NCBI GenBank assembly: GCA_023229525.1
Contig: JALNZC010000020.1
Location: 1 to 64,000 of the forward strand
Reading direction: 5' to 3'
Origin: Bacteroidales bacterium
Lineage (GTDB): Bacteria; Bacteroidota; Bacteroidia; Bacteroidales; FEN-979
Length of the DNA stretch: 64,000 nt
Within the stretch, counting starts at the first letter, position 1; each line of letters begins with the position of its first letter. Shown in pieces: positions 28,586 to 37,753 of the stretch. The notes beneath the pieces are model-generated. The model saw only the letters and a list, made by a program, of their open reading frames with translations, did not search any database and was not told the DNA's origin. The position numbers and the translations under genes are program-made.

Positions 28586-29593
28586 TTAATTGATTGCTTT
28601 TGATAAGTTCCTGAAAAAATTCTCTTCTACATCGGCCCTGTCATGGATCAATTCGCTTAATTTCCGGAGTTTGTCCGGCCCCAGATCCCGGTTTTTACCG
28701 ATCCGGGCAGAGAACAAGGAAATTTCGCGCCAGCCGTCACCGATGATCATGAGTTGTTTTGACAGTTCTTTCAATTGGGGTTGATGTATTATTTCGGCTG
28801 CCTGTTGAAGGAAGGTGGCGTACATAAACCGGAATCCCGCGCCCCCGGTGCCCTGATCTTCAAGCAGGATGTTGATTTTCATGATCTCATGAGACAGGTG
28901 TTCAGTATCTCGTGCAAATTTCGGCCATTCAACAATTCTTTTTGCGAAAAGCCGCATCCCTTTTATCCCAAGGAAAGGAATAGGGATTTGGAGCATATTG
29001 AAACATGCTTTTTTAATCCCTTTTTTTATGGCAGATTCATAATCGATTGACGGCGGTATTGTGTTTGGATGGAAAAGAAAACCATGGGGTGACATGCTCC
29101 CACCGGCAAAACGGCCTTTTTCAAGAGAGGCGGCTTCGAGTTGCACCATCTGAGGAAAATAAACATCACTGATCAGATATTTGTTTCCCTCCTTACCGGC
29201 GACAATCATAAAGTGAACATTAATATGGACCCTTTCCCACGAAGGAACATAATCCATATAAAAGAAATCGACCTGGCATGCTGTAGGAATATTCTGACCA
29301 AGCAAATGATCAAGCATAGCCATACCCTTTGCAGCATCTTCGAACTCGTAGGTTGAAAACCTTATTCCAAGCCGTTTTTCAATGTTCTTACGCATTTGGC
29401 CGGGTTTGTTCCTGACAATGAAGGTAGGAAATGTGAAGGATTTCATTTTATGAAAGTATCCGAAAAAGATACCGCTGGAAATGCCAAAAACAAGGGGTTC
29501 TGATATTTCGAGGCCTGCATGGTTCAACAGGGAGGTGATGGTCCCCGATTCGCAATGCGCCGCCATTTTATGCGTGAAACTGGGAATGATCAT
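28586..29593 (-). CDS. BtrH-like (BtrH_N/DUF4872) acyltransferase or protease-fold protein
   Basis: The 335-residue protein opens HKMAAHCESGTITSLLNHAG with Cys14 in the place of the conserved Cys of BtrH N-terminal domains. HINVHFMIVAGKEGNKYLISDVYF would hold the His and Asp of a papain-like triad. Established knowledge: BtrH in butirosin synthesis moves an acyl group from an ACP to an aminoglycoside. By analogy this protein could offload the product of the carrier proteins onto an amine or alcohol. It lies 20 bp upstream of the ACP gene and overlaps the regulator gene by 4 bp. Substrates are inferred only. Confidence 0.75.
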   Translation of the reverse strand: MIIPSFTHKMAAHCESGTITSLLNHAGLEISEPLVFGISSGIFFGYFHKMKSFTFPTFIVRNKPGQMRKNIEKRLGIRFSTYEFEDAAKGMAMLDHLLGQNIPTACQVDFFYMDYVPSWERVHINVHFMIVAGKEGNKYLISDVYFPQMVQLEAASLEKGRFAGGSMSPHGFLFHPNTIPPSIDYESAIKKGIKKACFNMLQIPIPFLGIKGMRLFAKRIVEWPKFARDTEHLSHEIMKINILLEDQGTGGAGFRFMYATFLQQAAEIIHQPQLKELSKQLMIIGDGWREISLFSARIGKNRDLGPDKLRKLSELIHDRADVEENFFRNLSKAIN

Positions 29594-30099
29594 TTATTTT
29601 TTTCTTCGATTTTTGTCAGCACAACATAAGGATTTTCAGTAGGGGTCTGATTGATGGAAATATTTTTTGCTTTATTTTCCAATATCAGGTGCGATTCGAA
29701 TTGTTCTCCGGTATTGATCAATAAAACCTGAAGGAGATTGGTCGTTGGAATGTTAAATACAGATGCATAACGTGTTAATTCATCAGCCGTTACGGATCCA
29801 AAGTGATCAGGATCAAGGTGCTTTTTCACTTTTGATTTTCTGATCCGTGCTCTTGCTGATAATTCAGATAACGTAAGATCTTCCAGCACCATAAAATATT
29901 TGATCGGACTGATTTTACCTAGTGAGAGTTGTTCGCGGAGTTCACTTTCCAGGTTTTTCCTCTTTAAAACATAATCATCCATAAAATTGGCCGATATATA
30001 TGAACCCGTCTGCATTGGCCCATATTTACCATCCTCTTTCTCAACATAAAGAATCATTTGTTGTTCCGGGTAATCTATAAACCCTTCTTTTTCTTTCAT
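29590..30099 (-). CDS. XRE-like helix-turn-helix regulator
   Basis: About 169 residues from ATG 30099 (a TTG start at 30138 is also open). The N-terminal ~75 residues hold charged segments of unknown fold. Residues ~80-140 (PIKYFMVLEDLTLSELSARA...RYASVFNIPTTNLLQVL) have the five-helix pattern of an XRE/Cro-type HTH. It ends with a 4-bp overlap onto the BtrH-like gene. As the only DNA-binding-like protein in the locus it is the best candidate for a local regulator. The HTH call rests on pattern only. Confidence 0.55.
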   Translation of the reverse strand: MKEKEGFIDYPEQQMILYVEKEDGKYGPMQTGSYISANFMDDYVLKRKNLESELREQLSLGKISPIKYFMVLEDLTLSELSARARIRKSKVKKHLDPDHFGSVTADELTRYASVFNIPTTNLLQVLLINTGEQFESHLILENKAKNISINQTPTENPYVVLTKIEEKNK

Positions 30100-30121
30100 A
30101 GAATGATTGGTAAAAAAAGAC

Positions 30122-31309
30122 CTAATACTTTTTTGCAAAAGTAGCGATGCTGATCGTCATAGCAAAACCAAAAAACAAGAAGAGTAAAATTGTCTTGGGA
30201 AGAATAGTGATCACGTTTCCATCCCGGATGAACAGGTCGAGGTAATTATCGATACCCCATCTGACCGGTGAAAGATAGCTTATATAGCGGATCGGATCAG
30301 GCATAAGATGAATCGGGAAAAATGTGCCACTGATGACACCCAGAATGACGACCATCACGGAACCGAACAGGGCAGCCTGGTTTTGAGTGGATGACAAAGT
30401 TCCAACCAGTAATCCAAATCCGATAGCAGCAAGAGAAGCTGCAAAGGTTGTCATGAAAATGGCCAGATACTGGTGTCCGGTCTCAAATGAAGGCAGTCCA
30501 AAGAAAACCGGGAAAATCCAGCAACCTACACCAATCATCAGGCTAAACTGGATCAAACAGACGATCAGATAGGTTATCACTTTTGCCGTCAAAAGCGAGG
30601 TAAGGTGAACCGGCAATGTCATGAGACGCCGGAAACTTCCTTCGTTTTTTTCGGTGATCAGGCTCCCTGCCAATGGAATTACAATGAAAAACATGGCAAA
30701 GAGAATGAATCCGGGCACATTATTTTGGATCACACTGGGCTGAATAGAAGATTTTTCCTTTAATGCGAAGGTTTCCTTGATGGGAGGGAGGTCATTCATG
30801 GTTTTTATCAGCATCTGATCGATGACCGGCTTCATGCTCCCTGCCAGTTTTTGGATAAGTTTATCCATTGCATCCCGCGCCTGGGCTTCTCTGATCAGGT
30901 AAGTCAGCGATTGAGTACTTGCGATCCGGTAGGTCTCCTGTAAAGTCGGGTCGATGATCAACCCGATTGAGGAATCTCCGGTTGTTATGATCACACCGAA
31001 TTGATAATCGCCTTTTCCGATGAGCTTTAAAGCGGATGAAGGGGTAACTTCATTTTGATCGATTTTTTTAACGATTTTAAAAAAACCGGATGCTTCAATA
31101 TTTCGAACAATTTTTTCCGTGACCAGCGAATGTGTTTCATCGGCCCAAAGAACCGGGGTTTTCAAATGCTGAACTTTTACCGCGTTTTCCTGGGCCAGTG
31201 TGACAACGAAAATGAGCAGGACAGGCATAACGAAAAGAATGATCAGTCCTGGAATATCACGAAAAAGCAAAAGGAATTCTTTGATAAGAAGGGACCGGAT
31301 TTTATGCAT
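30122..31309 (-). CDS. ABC-2 type transporter permease
   Basis: A 395-residue protein with one N-terminal helix (LLFRDIPGLIILFVMPVLLIFVVTLA), a ~150-residue extracytoplasmic region, and five C-terminal helices including the ABC-2 signature region TEKNEGSFRRLMTLPV. This is the YhiN/YbhR/NatB-like architecture with a long external domain. Such permeases work with a separate ATPase, but none is encoded in this window, which is odd for a tight operon. It could export or import a cluster product, or use an ATPase encoded elsewhere. Confidence 0.85.
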   Translation of the reverse strand: MHKIRSLLIKEFLLLFRDIPGLIILFVMPVLLIFVVTLAQENAVKVQHLKTPVLWADETHSLVTEKIVRNIEASGFFKIVKKIDQNEVTPSSALKLIGKGDYQFGVIITTGDSSIGLIIDPTLQETYRIASTQSLTYLIREAQARDAMDKLIQKLAGSMKPVIDQMLIKTMNDLPPIKETFALKEKSSIQPSVIQNNVPGFILFAMFFIVIPLAGSLITEKNEGSFRRLMTLPVHLTSLLTAKVITYLIVCLIQFSLMIGVGCWIFPVFFGLPSFETGHQYLAIFMTTFAASLAAIGFGLLVGTLSSTQNQAALFGSVMVVILGVISGTFFPIHLMPDPIRYISYLSPVRWGIDNYLDLFIRDGNVITILPKTILLFLFFGFAMTISIATFAKKY

Positions 31310-31328
31310 GAATCAAAGGTAAAAAATT

Positions 31329-32429
31329 CTAATCACTCTTTTTTGCTTCGATCAGGCAGATCGGGGCAATGGTCTCGACGATACGGGTAAGCCTGAATCC
31401 GGAATTTTCAAGAAGGGTATTGAATTCACTGCGGGTGCGTTCTTTCCCGCCGGGCATGTTAGCCAGCATCTGGATATCGAGTAATTTGGCCAGTTCCTGC
31501 CGGTTATCTTTACTGACGATCATCTCAATGATCACAATCCGTGAATCAGGAGACATGGCCTGGTGAATATTTCTTAAGATATTTATACATTGTAAATCAT
31601 CCCAGTTATGAATAACATTTTTCATCAGATACAGATCGGCTCCGGTCGGGATCTGTTCGAAAAAATTTCCTTCAATGATTTTAATCCGGTCTTGAACCTG
31701 ATATTGTTCAAACAGGGCCGGTGCCAATGTTACCGGTTCCTTCAAATCAAAAAGAATTCCTCTGACCCCAGGATTTTCCTTCAATATGTTTGCAATAAAG
31801 AATCCTTCTCCACCTCCGATATCGGCAATGGTCTGATATTGTGAAAAACGGTAAGCCTTGAGAATGGGCGCTAGGCCAATGTCGGAAAGGTTGGACATGG
31901 AGTGATCGAATATTTCGGATTCTTCCGGATTATCTTTGAGATAATCATAAATTCCTTTTCCGTATTTATCGGCAAAGGCATCATTCCCGGTTCTGACAGT
32001 GTATTCAAGATTACTCATCAGGTTCCAGTTTACAGGTCCAAGATGATGGATCAACATCTTTCGAAGAGATCCGGGTTCATCGAGCAATCCTCTTGCCATT
32101 GCATTAATTTCATACTTCCCATCGCGGTTTACTTTAAAAATTCCCTGTCCCGAAAGTGCGCGCATGACACGGAAGAGTGACGGGGCGTGTGTATTGGTTT
32201 TAATGGCCAATTCCTCGGCTGATAACGGCGATTCTTTCAACAGTTCAGCTATACTAAGTCTGGCAACTATATATAGCGAAGGAAGCAACCAGAAATTTTG
32301 AAACTGCTCATAAAGCACTACATTCCCAGGGAACATTTTTTTGTTCAACCGGAGCAATAAATCCCTAAAAAGTTGAATGGTTTTGACCAACCAGACAGGT
32401 GGTAGTTTCTGATTCTGAGGGTCACTCAT
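31329..32429 (-). CDS. SAM-dependent O-methyltransferase (PF00891-type)
   Basis: A 366-residue enzyme with an N-terminal winged-helix dimerisation domain (LPSLYIVARLSIAELLKESP, SLFRVMRALSGQGIF) and a C-terminal Rossmann domain (IADIGGGEGFFIANIL; SAM-binding acidic residue in GILFDLKEPV; MKNVIHNWDD, where the His-Asn-Trp-Asp element is the typical catalytic region). This family methylates small-molecule hydroxyls, often phenols of polyketides. It suggests that the product has an O-methylated ring or hydroxyl. It lies 15-19 bp from both neighbours. Confidence 0.87.
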   Translation of the reverse strand: MSDPQNQKLPPVWLVKTIQLFRDLLLRLNKKMFPGNVVLYEQFQNFWLLPSLYIVARLSIAELLKESPLSAEELAIKTNTHAPSLFRVMRALSGQGIFKVNRDGKYEINAMARGLLDEPGSLRKMLIHHLGPVNWNLMSNLEYTVRTGNDAFADKYGKGIYDYLKDNPEESEIFDHSMSNLSDIGLAPILKAYRFSQYQTIADIGGGEGFFIANILKENPGVRGILFDLKEPVTLAPALFEQYQVQDRIKIIEGNFFEQIPTGADLYLMKNVIHNWDDLQCINILRNIHQAMSPDSRIVIIEMIVSKDNRQELAKLLDIQMLANMPGGKERTRSEFNTLLENSGFRLTRIVETIAPICLIEAKKSD

Positions 32430-32444
32430 GATTAGATTTTCCTG

Positions 32445-34229
32445 CTATCCCGGAAGGTTCTTTAGTTGATATTCAGATTTTTCAAGTTCTTCGAGAAGAC
32501 GGTCCTTTTTTATCTTTAATTTTTCAGAAAAATTTGAATAGAGGTCCCTGTAATATTGAATTCCCTTTTCAAGGTTATCTTTGAAAGTTTTAAAATATAT
32601 CTGTTGTTTTTCCGAATAAGGCATGGAGGTCTCACCCATTAAATTTTTCAGATAATCGATATAGATCATCAATTCCTTAAGAAAAATATGAGGCCGGTCT
32701 TTTCGCTTAATGATATTTATTTTTCCATAGATATGGTCAACGATTTCTTTCAGGGTCATTACATCGGAGAAATAGGCCATGTTGGGGCCGGGGCATATCG
32801 AAACACCCGGCTTTTCAATTTTTGTATCGAGATCATTCACCAACAGGGCTGAAGTCCCCAGCCCGACGCATATACATGATTTGTCGACAATTTTATTGAA
32901 TTCGTCCTGATATTCTCCTGCATCCAATTCTTTGGCGTTCAGTTCCTCAATTTTCAATTTCTGATACTTCCTTGAGGCTGTACACAGTGTTGGTTCTCCA
33001 AACTCGTTGCTCAGGGCGGCATATTTTTTCGGGCAGGGATTCCCCGGTTTGTGATCCTGGATATAGGTCTCTTTTTCGAGGTCCTTGGTATTTCCACGGA
33101 GGTTGTTGAACGGAACGCCAAGGGGGCTGATATTACTGATGTAAAGATCATCTTCTTTGGCTTCGCATAACATTTCGAGGGTTTTCTCATCTACGTTGAC
33201 TACTTCGGGAACCAGGAGAAAGGGTGTTCCCCAGCCCACGGAATCTAGCTGGTAGTGATCGGCCAGGAACTGATGTTCTTCGGCTGTTCCCACACCGCCC
33301 TGTGCAGTGATCTTCACTTCAGGCGGTTCGGCAGGGCAGGGCCGGTTTTTTGCTTTAAGGGCCGTTTTCAGTAATTCGAAAGTTTGATGAACCAATTCAT
33401 TACGGTTGGTCTTCATCTCCTCAAGCACCGGACCAAGGAGGTGACCGGTTGTAGGGAAGGCATGTCCGCCACAGTTGAGTCCCGATTCAATGCGATACTC
33501 TGACACCCACAATCCTTTTTTTGCAAGAAATTTTCCCTGTATAAGAGCCGAGCGGTAATCGCTCACTTTAAGCGTTATTTTTTTCTTCAGGTTGAAGTTC
33601 TCGTCGGGATAAAAATCGTTAAAAGCTTCAATGTAATTATATAATCGCGGGCTCATACCTGCAGATAGTACCACCGATGATGAAAGATCGCTGTTGGCGA
33701 ATCCACGCAATGCCGCGTGTCCATCGTTAAATTCGGTGGGAAGTTTTTCATGATTCCGGTAATTTTCCTTATCCACTTTGGTCATGATGTTCACATCGAT
33801 GCTACCCATGGAGAGGTTTTCCTGTATCCATTCACGGACATCCAGGTCATTCCAGTTCTGCTTCAGTTGTTCAAACTTCTGTTTCAGTTGCGATGAATCC
33901 TGCAACATCTCAATATACTTGTAGAATTCGCTGCTCTTCTGTTCAAAGGTTGCCTTTAATTCTTCAAATTTTTCTTTTGCAATTTTGTCGACGAGGTTCA
34001 GGTAAGCAGTGATCCTCTTCGCCCTGAAATCCTCGATTTTATCGGATATGGCCTGGTATGGCAAGTCAAATTTACGACTGTAGAATTCACGTAATTTTTC
34101 CATCAGCATGTCATCGAGAAGTGATATTACCGAAGAAATGCCAAGATGAGCCACCTTCACCGGAGTGTCAATGGAATATCCGATACCCAATACAGGGATA
34201 TGGAAGGAATGCGGGGCTAATTTATTCAT
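32445..34229 (-). CDS. Uncharacterised protein with FMN/TIM-barrel (nitronate monooxygenase-like) features
   Basis: 594 residues. The opening PVLGIGYSIDTPVKVAHLG looks like the first strand of a nitronate-monooxygenase-type barrel, and ITAQGGVGTAEEHQFLADHY followed by SVGWGTPFLLVPEV resembles its FMN phosphate-binding loop. Between these lie a charged, probably coiled-coil segment (~65-135) and NCGGHAFPTTGHLLGPVLEE. Seven or more Cys occur late (NPCPKK, TLCTAS, KSCICVGLG, SICPGP), which may bind metal. A helical tail ends it. If the barrel call is right, it would be a flavin-dependent oxidoreductase acting on the acyl chain. I cannot assign it to a characterised family. Confidence 0.5.
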   Translation of the reverse strand: MNKLAPHSFHIPVLGIGYSIDTPVKVAHLGISSVISLLDDMLMEKLREFYSRKFDLPYQAISDKIEDFRAKRITAYLNLVDKIAKEKFEELKATFEQKSSEFYKYIEMLQDSSQLKQKFEQLKQNWNDLDVREWIQENLSMGSIDVNIMTKVDKENYRNHEKLPTEFNDGHAALRGFANSDLSSSVVLSAGMSPRLYNYIEAFNDFYPDENFNLKKKITLKVSDYRSALIQGKFLAKKGLWVSEYRIESGLNCGGHAFPTTGHLLGPVLEEMKTNRNELVHQTFELLKTALKAKNRPCPAEPPEVKITAQGGVGTAEEHQFLADHYQLDSVGWGTPFLLVPEVVNVDEKTLEMLCEAKEDDLYISNISPLGVPFNNLRGNTKDLEKETYIQDHKPGNPCPKKYAALSNEFGEPTLCTASRKYQKLKIEELNAKELDAGEYQDEFNKIVDKSCICVGLGTSALLVNDLDTKIEKPGVSICPGPNMAYFSDVMTLKEIVDHIYGKINIIKRKDRPHIFLKELMIYIDYLKNLMGETSMPYSEKQQIYFKTFKDNLEKGIQYYRDLYSNFSEKLKIKKDRLLEELEKSEYQLKNLPG

Positions 34230-34301
34230 TTACACAGATAAGAATAATGCAAAGATACTGCTTTTTATCTATAATTGTATTCGCCATGTTCCCGGAAGAT
34301 T

Positions 34302-34688
34302 TTATTCTTCCATCATGGCATCGACCTGGTGGGATGTTAACCGTGTCCATTTCGGATCGGTTAGTTCGGAACCGTCAAGCTCAAAACGGACAATGTCGAA
34401 AGTCTCTCCGTAGAATGTAAGTTTGCTGTGAAGGTTAGGGGTATGTTCAACGAAAACGAAGTCAGCAGGGTCGCAATGCAGATCTCGCATAATCTGCGTA
34501 GCTAAAGGTGCGACCCATTCGGTGACCGGTGTTCCGGGGTTTTGACGATAAATTTCGGTAGCAATGGCAAGCGTTTTCCCATCTTTCCGTTTAACAATTT
34601 TTAATCCACACCTGGAAGGACTATCCCATTGTCCAAAGTAGTCGAAGTAATGATCCATGTATTTATCGAAGTCGGGATTGGTCTCCAT
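34302..34688 (-). CDS. Small conserved-looking hypothetical protein
   Basis: A 128-residue soluble protein beginning with TNPDFDKYMDHYFDYFGQWD and ending in TRLTSHQVDAMMEE. It has no signal peptide, membrane helix or known motif. It sits between the FMN-like gene and a radical SAM gene, all in one direction, so it belongs to the operon and could be an accessory subunit. Function unknown. Confidence 0.7.
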   Translation of the reverse strand: METNPDFDKYMDHYFDYFGQWDSPSRCGLKIVKRKDGKTLAIATEIYRQNPGTPVTEWVAPLATQIMRDLHCDPADFVFVEHTPNLHSKLTFYGETFDIVRFELDGSELTDPKWTRLTSHQVDAMMEE

Positions 34689-34696
34689 GGTTAGTT

Positions 34697-34768
34697 AAGG
34701 AATGAAGGATTGAAGGATTGAAGGAATGAAGGAATGAAGGATTGAAGGATTGAAGGATTGAAGGATTG
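34697..34768. repeat. 8-bp microsatellite, nine copies
   Basis: Nine uninterrupted copies of AAGGAWTG (aatg or attg variants) fill most of the 84-bp gap between a radical SAM gene and the small hypothetical gene in the operon. Nothing else is visible there. Copy-number slippage would change the spacing within the transcript. Confidence 0.95.
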
Positions 34769-34772
34769 ATAT

Positions 34773-36044
34773 TCATGCTACTTTAGGAACTTTCTTTCCA
34801 AAGCTCAGATCGGCCAGGTCACGGCGGCGCGGGGTATAGGTTCCGTCGGCGATTTCGCGCGACACAACCCGGTTGATCAGGTTAAACATCTTCATGGTCT
34901 GGGGTTCATCTTTATAAAAGGTATCCCATGCATATTGGTAAAGTTCAGCCAATCTTTCGGCAGGCATATGTTTGGGATGATAAACCACTTTACCTGCATT
35001 ATAATGATTCCAGTCGGTATCGAAAATCCTGTTTTGTTTAAGCAGATCGCTGTAAGCTTTGGTATGCGGAAATGGAGCAAGTACCGTAAATTCGGCAAGA
35101 TCCAGATCAATTTCCAGCAGAAAATCGATCAGCCTTTTTATGTCGTCCTCGGTTTGATTGTCAAGTCCGAGCAGGATCGTGCCTTCCACAGCGATGCCAT
35201 AATCGTGGTATTGTTTAATGCGGTTCCGGATATAATCGGAAGTGTCAAACACAGCCTGATAAACATACCATGCACCAGCCTGTGCTGCCAGGTCGAGGAC
35301 CTCGTCTTTATCTTCAATGGTATGACTTACCCACTTTTTTTTCAGGGGGATCATGGCTTTAAAAAGATCTTTTTCCCATTGGGTATCGAGGGCCAACGAG
35401 TTATCGACGATAAATAGCCGGTTATTATCCATTTGTGAAAGTTCTTCCACAACCCGGTCGATCGGGCGTGGACGGAATCCGCGACCTCCCAGATAACGTA
35501 CGGCACAAGGATAACAATCATAAACACATCCGCGGGAGGCGTGAAAGAGATCGACCATACGGAACCCTTTATGATAGTACAAGTCTTTTTTCAGGATATC
35601 TCGTCTGGCCGGTCCGATAAGCTTCATTTCGGGCGGTTTGTTCAGGTAGTTATAGATCTTTTTAAGATCATTATTATGAAAATCCTGGAAAACCTGGTTC
35701 AAACGTCCTTCCACTTCACCAAGAAAAACCGAATCAGCATGAAGTATGGTTTCATCAGCGTGAAGCATGGTGGAGATACCTCCGAAAATAACTTTCTTGC
35801 CTAATTTACGGTACTGCCGGGCAATTTCCCAACCCCTTTTCACCTGGGTGGTGAGCATCATTGATATGCCGACAAAATCAGGGCTATCATCGATCACAAG
35901 GTCTTCTACGTTTTCATCCGTGAAATCCACTTCGACATTTTGGGGAATCTCCGCTGCCATGACCACAGGTCCATGAGGTGGCAAATTAAAGATTGTCTGA
36001 CCTTCGAGTTTCTCCCAGCGTGGATATATCAGTTTGAACTTCAT
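34773..36044 (-). CDS. B12-binding-type radical SAM enzyme 1
   Basis: 423 residues: an N-terminal Rossmann-like cobalamin-binding-type domain (~1-145; DFVGISMMLTT, KVIFGGISTML) and a radical SAM TIM barrel with the [4Fe-4S] motif CxxxCxxC at Cys173, Cys177 and Cys180 (RGCVYDCYPC). The DxHxxG base-on motif is absent, so cobalamin may bind base-off, His-off. This architecture (class B-like) performs methylations at unactivated carbons, cyclisations or rearrangements. It overlaps the C45-family gene by 4 bp. One of four such enzymes in the locus. The reaction is unknown. Confidence 0.87.
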   Translation of the reverse strand: MKFKLIYPRWEKLEGQTIFNLPPHGPVVMAAEIPQNVEVDFTDENVEDLVIDDSPDFVGISMMLTTQVKRGWEIARQYRKLGKKVIFGGISTMLHADETILHADSVFLGEVEGRLNQVFQDFHNNDLKKIYNYLNKPPEMKLIGPARRDILKKDLYYHKGFRMVDLFHASRGCVYDCYPCAVRYLGGRGFRPRPIDRVVEELSQMDNNRLFIVDNSLALDTQWEKDLFKAMIPLKKKWVSHTIEDKDEVLDLAAQAGAWYVYQAVFDTSDYIRNRIKQYHDYGIAVEGTILLGLDNQTEDDIKRLIDFLLEIDLDLAEFTVLAPFPHTKAYSDLLKQNRIFDTDWNHYNAGKVVYHPKHMPAERLAELYQYAWDTFYKDEPQTMKMFNLINRVVSREIADGTYTPRRRDLADLSFGKKVPKVA

Positions 36045-37753
36045 CCGTTAATTTTTCTAATTTGAACGATACATTCGGCCAGTTTTTTTATGATGTCCTT
36101 TTTCTCATTCCACCGGGGTATTATTTTTGAAAGGGCCACCCGGTATGCTGTTTCAGCCTCAGACCACCGACCCATCTTGAAATAATAATCCCCGATCAGG
36201 GAATGCACCTCATAATATCCGGGGTTCGAGTTTCTGAATTCATCAATAAAAGAACCCGACACCGGAACCGGAGGATCATTCCGAAGCAGTTGTTTAATTT
36301 TTATCCGCATCTCCTTAAAGTGCAGAAACTGCCAATAATCTGATGAATTAAGGAATGGATCCGCGGGAATGGTCTTCTCATTAACCGAAATTTCCACCTT
36401 CCGCTTTAACCCGGCAAATTTATGAAAAATTTCATAGAGGTCATAACATACATATTTGCCAAGTTGCCAGGGGTTCGTGGATATCCATACCTGCAATTGT
36501 GAAGGCTTGAAAATGATGGAATGGTGGGCAATCAGCTGGTTCATGGCTTTTTCATTTCCATAGCCAAGGTCAGCATTGTTGAGTCCTTTTTGATCGCGAA
36601 GGACGACAGCGACATCCTGATAATCCATTGGAACGGCATTGGTTATGTCCTGGACGAGCCTTTTATAGCGGTAAACCGAAGCATTCTCCGCTTTGTTGCT
36701 GATGTTAAGAGGATCATCAGCAAATGTCGGGGATTGAAAATGATTGGCACAGGCAATATAATTTGATGAGGGAAGGACCAGGTCAATTTTAAAAGGTGAT
36801 TTTTCGATAATTCCGGCCATGTTTTCTTTACCTGATCCGATAAGGATGGATTCCGAAACGAAGGTCTTTCTTTTTTGTGCAATGGCATAAGCTTCCTGCA
36901 GGTTGGCAGCATATTGCAGGATTTCGCGAGCTACGATGGAAATGGGAGTTCGTGCCGACCAGGGGATTTCAGATTTTGCAGCATTGATGGTTACCGTTAG
37001 TCCGGCTTCATTCATACCGGATATGGTGCCGATCATCCCGCCCCAGGTCACCATCATAAAGCCGTAACCTTTATCAGGTTTCTCAAAACATATGATTTTA
37101 TTTTCCGCAAATTCATCGCCCATATAAAAATCGAAATTACGTCCGATAACCAGTTCGCCATCTTTTGATTTATCTCCCCAGACGCCGAAACTCGTGCAAC
37201 CCACAAGGCTGAGGTCCTGAATGGCATGACCGATATCATGTGCAGAATGATAATTGAGCATCCGCTGGTATCGGGAACCGATAAAATCATACTGATGGGA
37301 AGCCGAAAGTGAGATCCCGAAAATTTCGAGTTTATATTCTTCCGGAATATACTTATCCAGATCGCGGTTAAACCAATAGATAAAATATTTTAAAAACCGG
37401 AGGTAATTATCCGATGGAATCATTTCCCTGATACGGCTGATAAATGCTTTTTCCTGGGCGGCTATAAGATATTTGGAAAGTTTTCCATTGATAACGCCGC
37501 GTTCGAAAGGTTTTCCTTCGAGATACATTTCCCAGAGTCCGGAATTGCTTTTCTTCAACCAGTTTGGACCCAGGATATAGAAATCGGGTTCGGGATTGTT
37601 TACAATAAGGATAGTATCTGCAAAACTATCCGGTGCCGGGGGTTGAATTACCGTAGCAAAATGAAACCAAAACCCCATCGAAAGAAGAATTCCTGCAATG
37701 ATCAATAGGATGATTCCAAAAATTTTTATCCTATTTCGTTTCTTGTCATGCAT
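36041..37753 (-). CDS. C45 family Ntn-type acyltransferase/hydrolase, membrane-anchored
   Basis: 570 residues: an N-terminal membrane helix (~11-33), then a domain like acyl-CoA:6-aminopenicillanate acyltransferase (PF03417). The N-terminal nucleophile is Cys186 in SLVGCTSFGVWG, followed by VIGRNFDFYMGDEF and GTISGMNEAGLTVTINA. Family members self-cleave before the Cys and form or hydrolyse amides. Residues ~490-570 carry a TPR-like pair (YEVHSLIGDYYFKMGRWSEAETAYRVAL). Facing the periplasm, it could attach or release the acyl product. It overlaps its neighbours by 8 bp (ATGCATGA) and 4 bp. Confidence 0.8.
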   Translation of the reverse strand: MHDKKRNRIKIFGIILLIIAGILLSMGFWFHFATVIQPPAPDSFADTILIVNNPEPDFYILGPNWLKKSNSGLWEMYLEGKPFERGVINGKLSKYLIAAQEKAFISRIREMIPSDNYLRFLKYFIYWFNRDLDKYIPEEYKLEIFGISLSASHQYDFIGSRYQRMLNYHSAHDIGHAIQDLSLVGCTSFGVWGDKSKDGELVIGRNFDFYMGDEFAENKIICFEKPDKGYGFMMVTWGGMIGTISGMNEAGLTVTINAAKSEIPWSARTPISIVAREILQYAANLQEAYAIAQKRKTFVSESILIGSGKENMAGIIEKSPFKIDLVLPSSNYIACANHFQSPTFADDPLNISNKAENASVYRYKRLVQDITNAVPMDYQDVAVVLRDQKGLNNADLGYGNEKAMNQLIAHHSIIFKPSQLQVWISTNPWQLGKYVCYDLYEIFHKFAGLKRKVEISVNEKTIPADPFLNSSDYWQFLHFKEMRIKIKQLLRNDPPVPVSGSFIDEFRNSNPGYYEVHSLIGDYYFKMGRWSEAETAYRVALSKIIPRWNEKKDIIKKLAECIVQIRKING

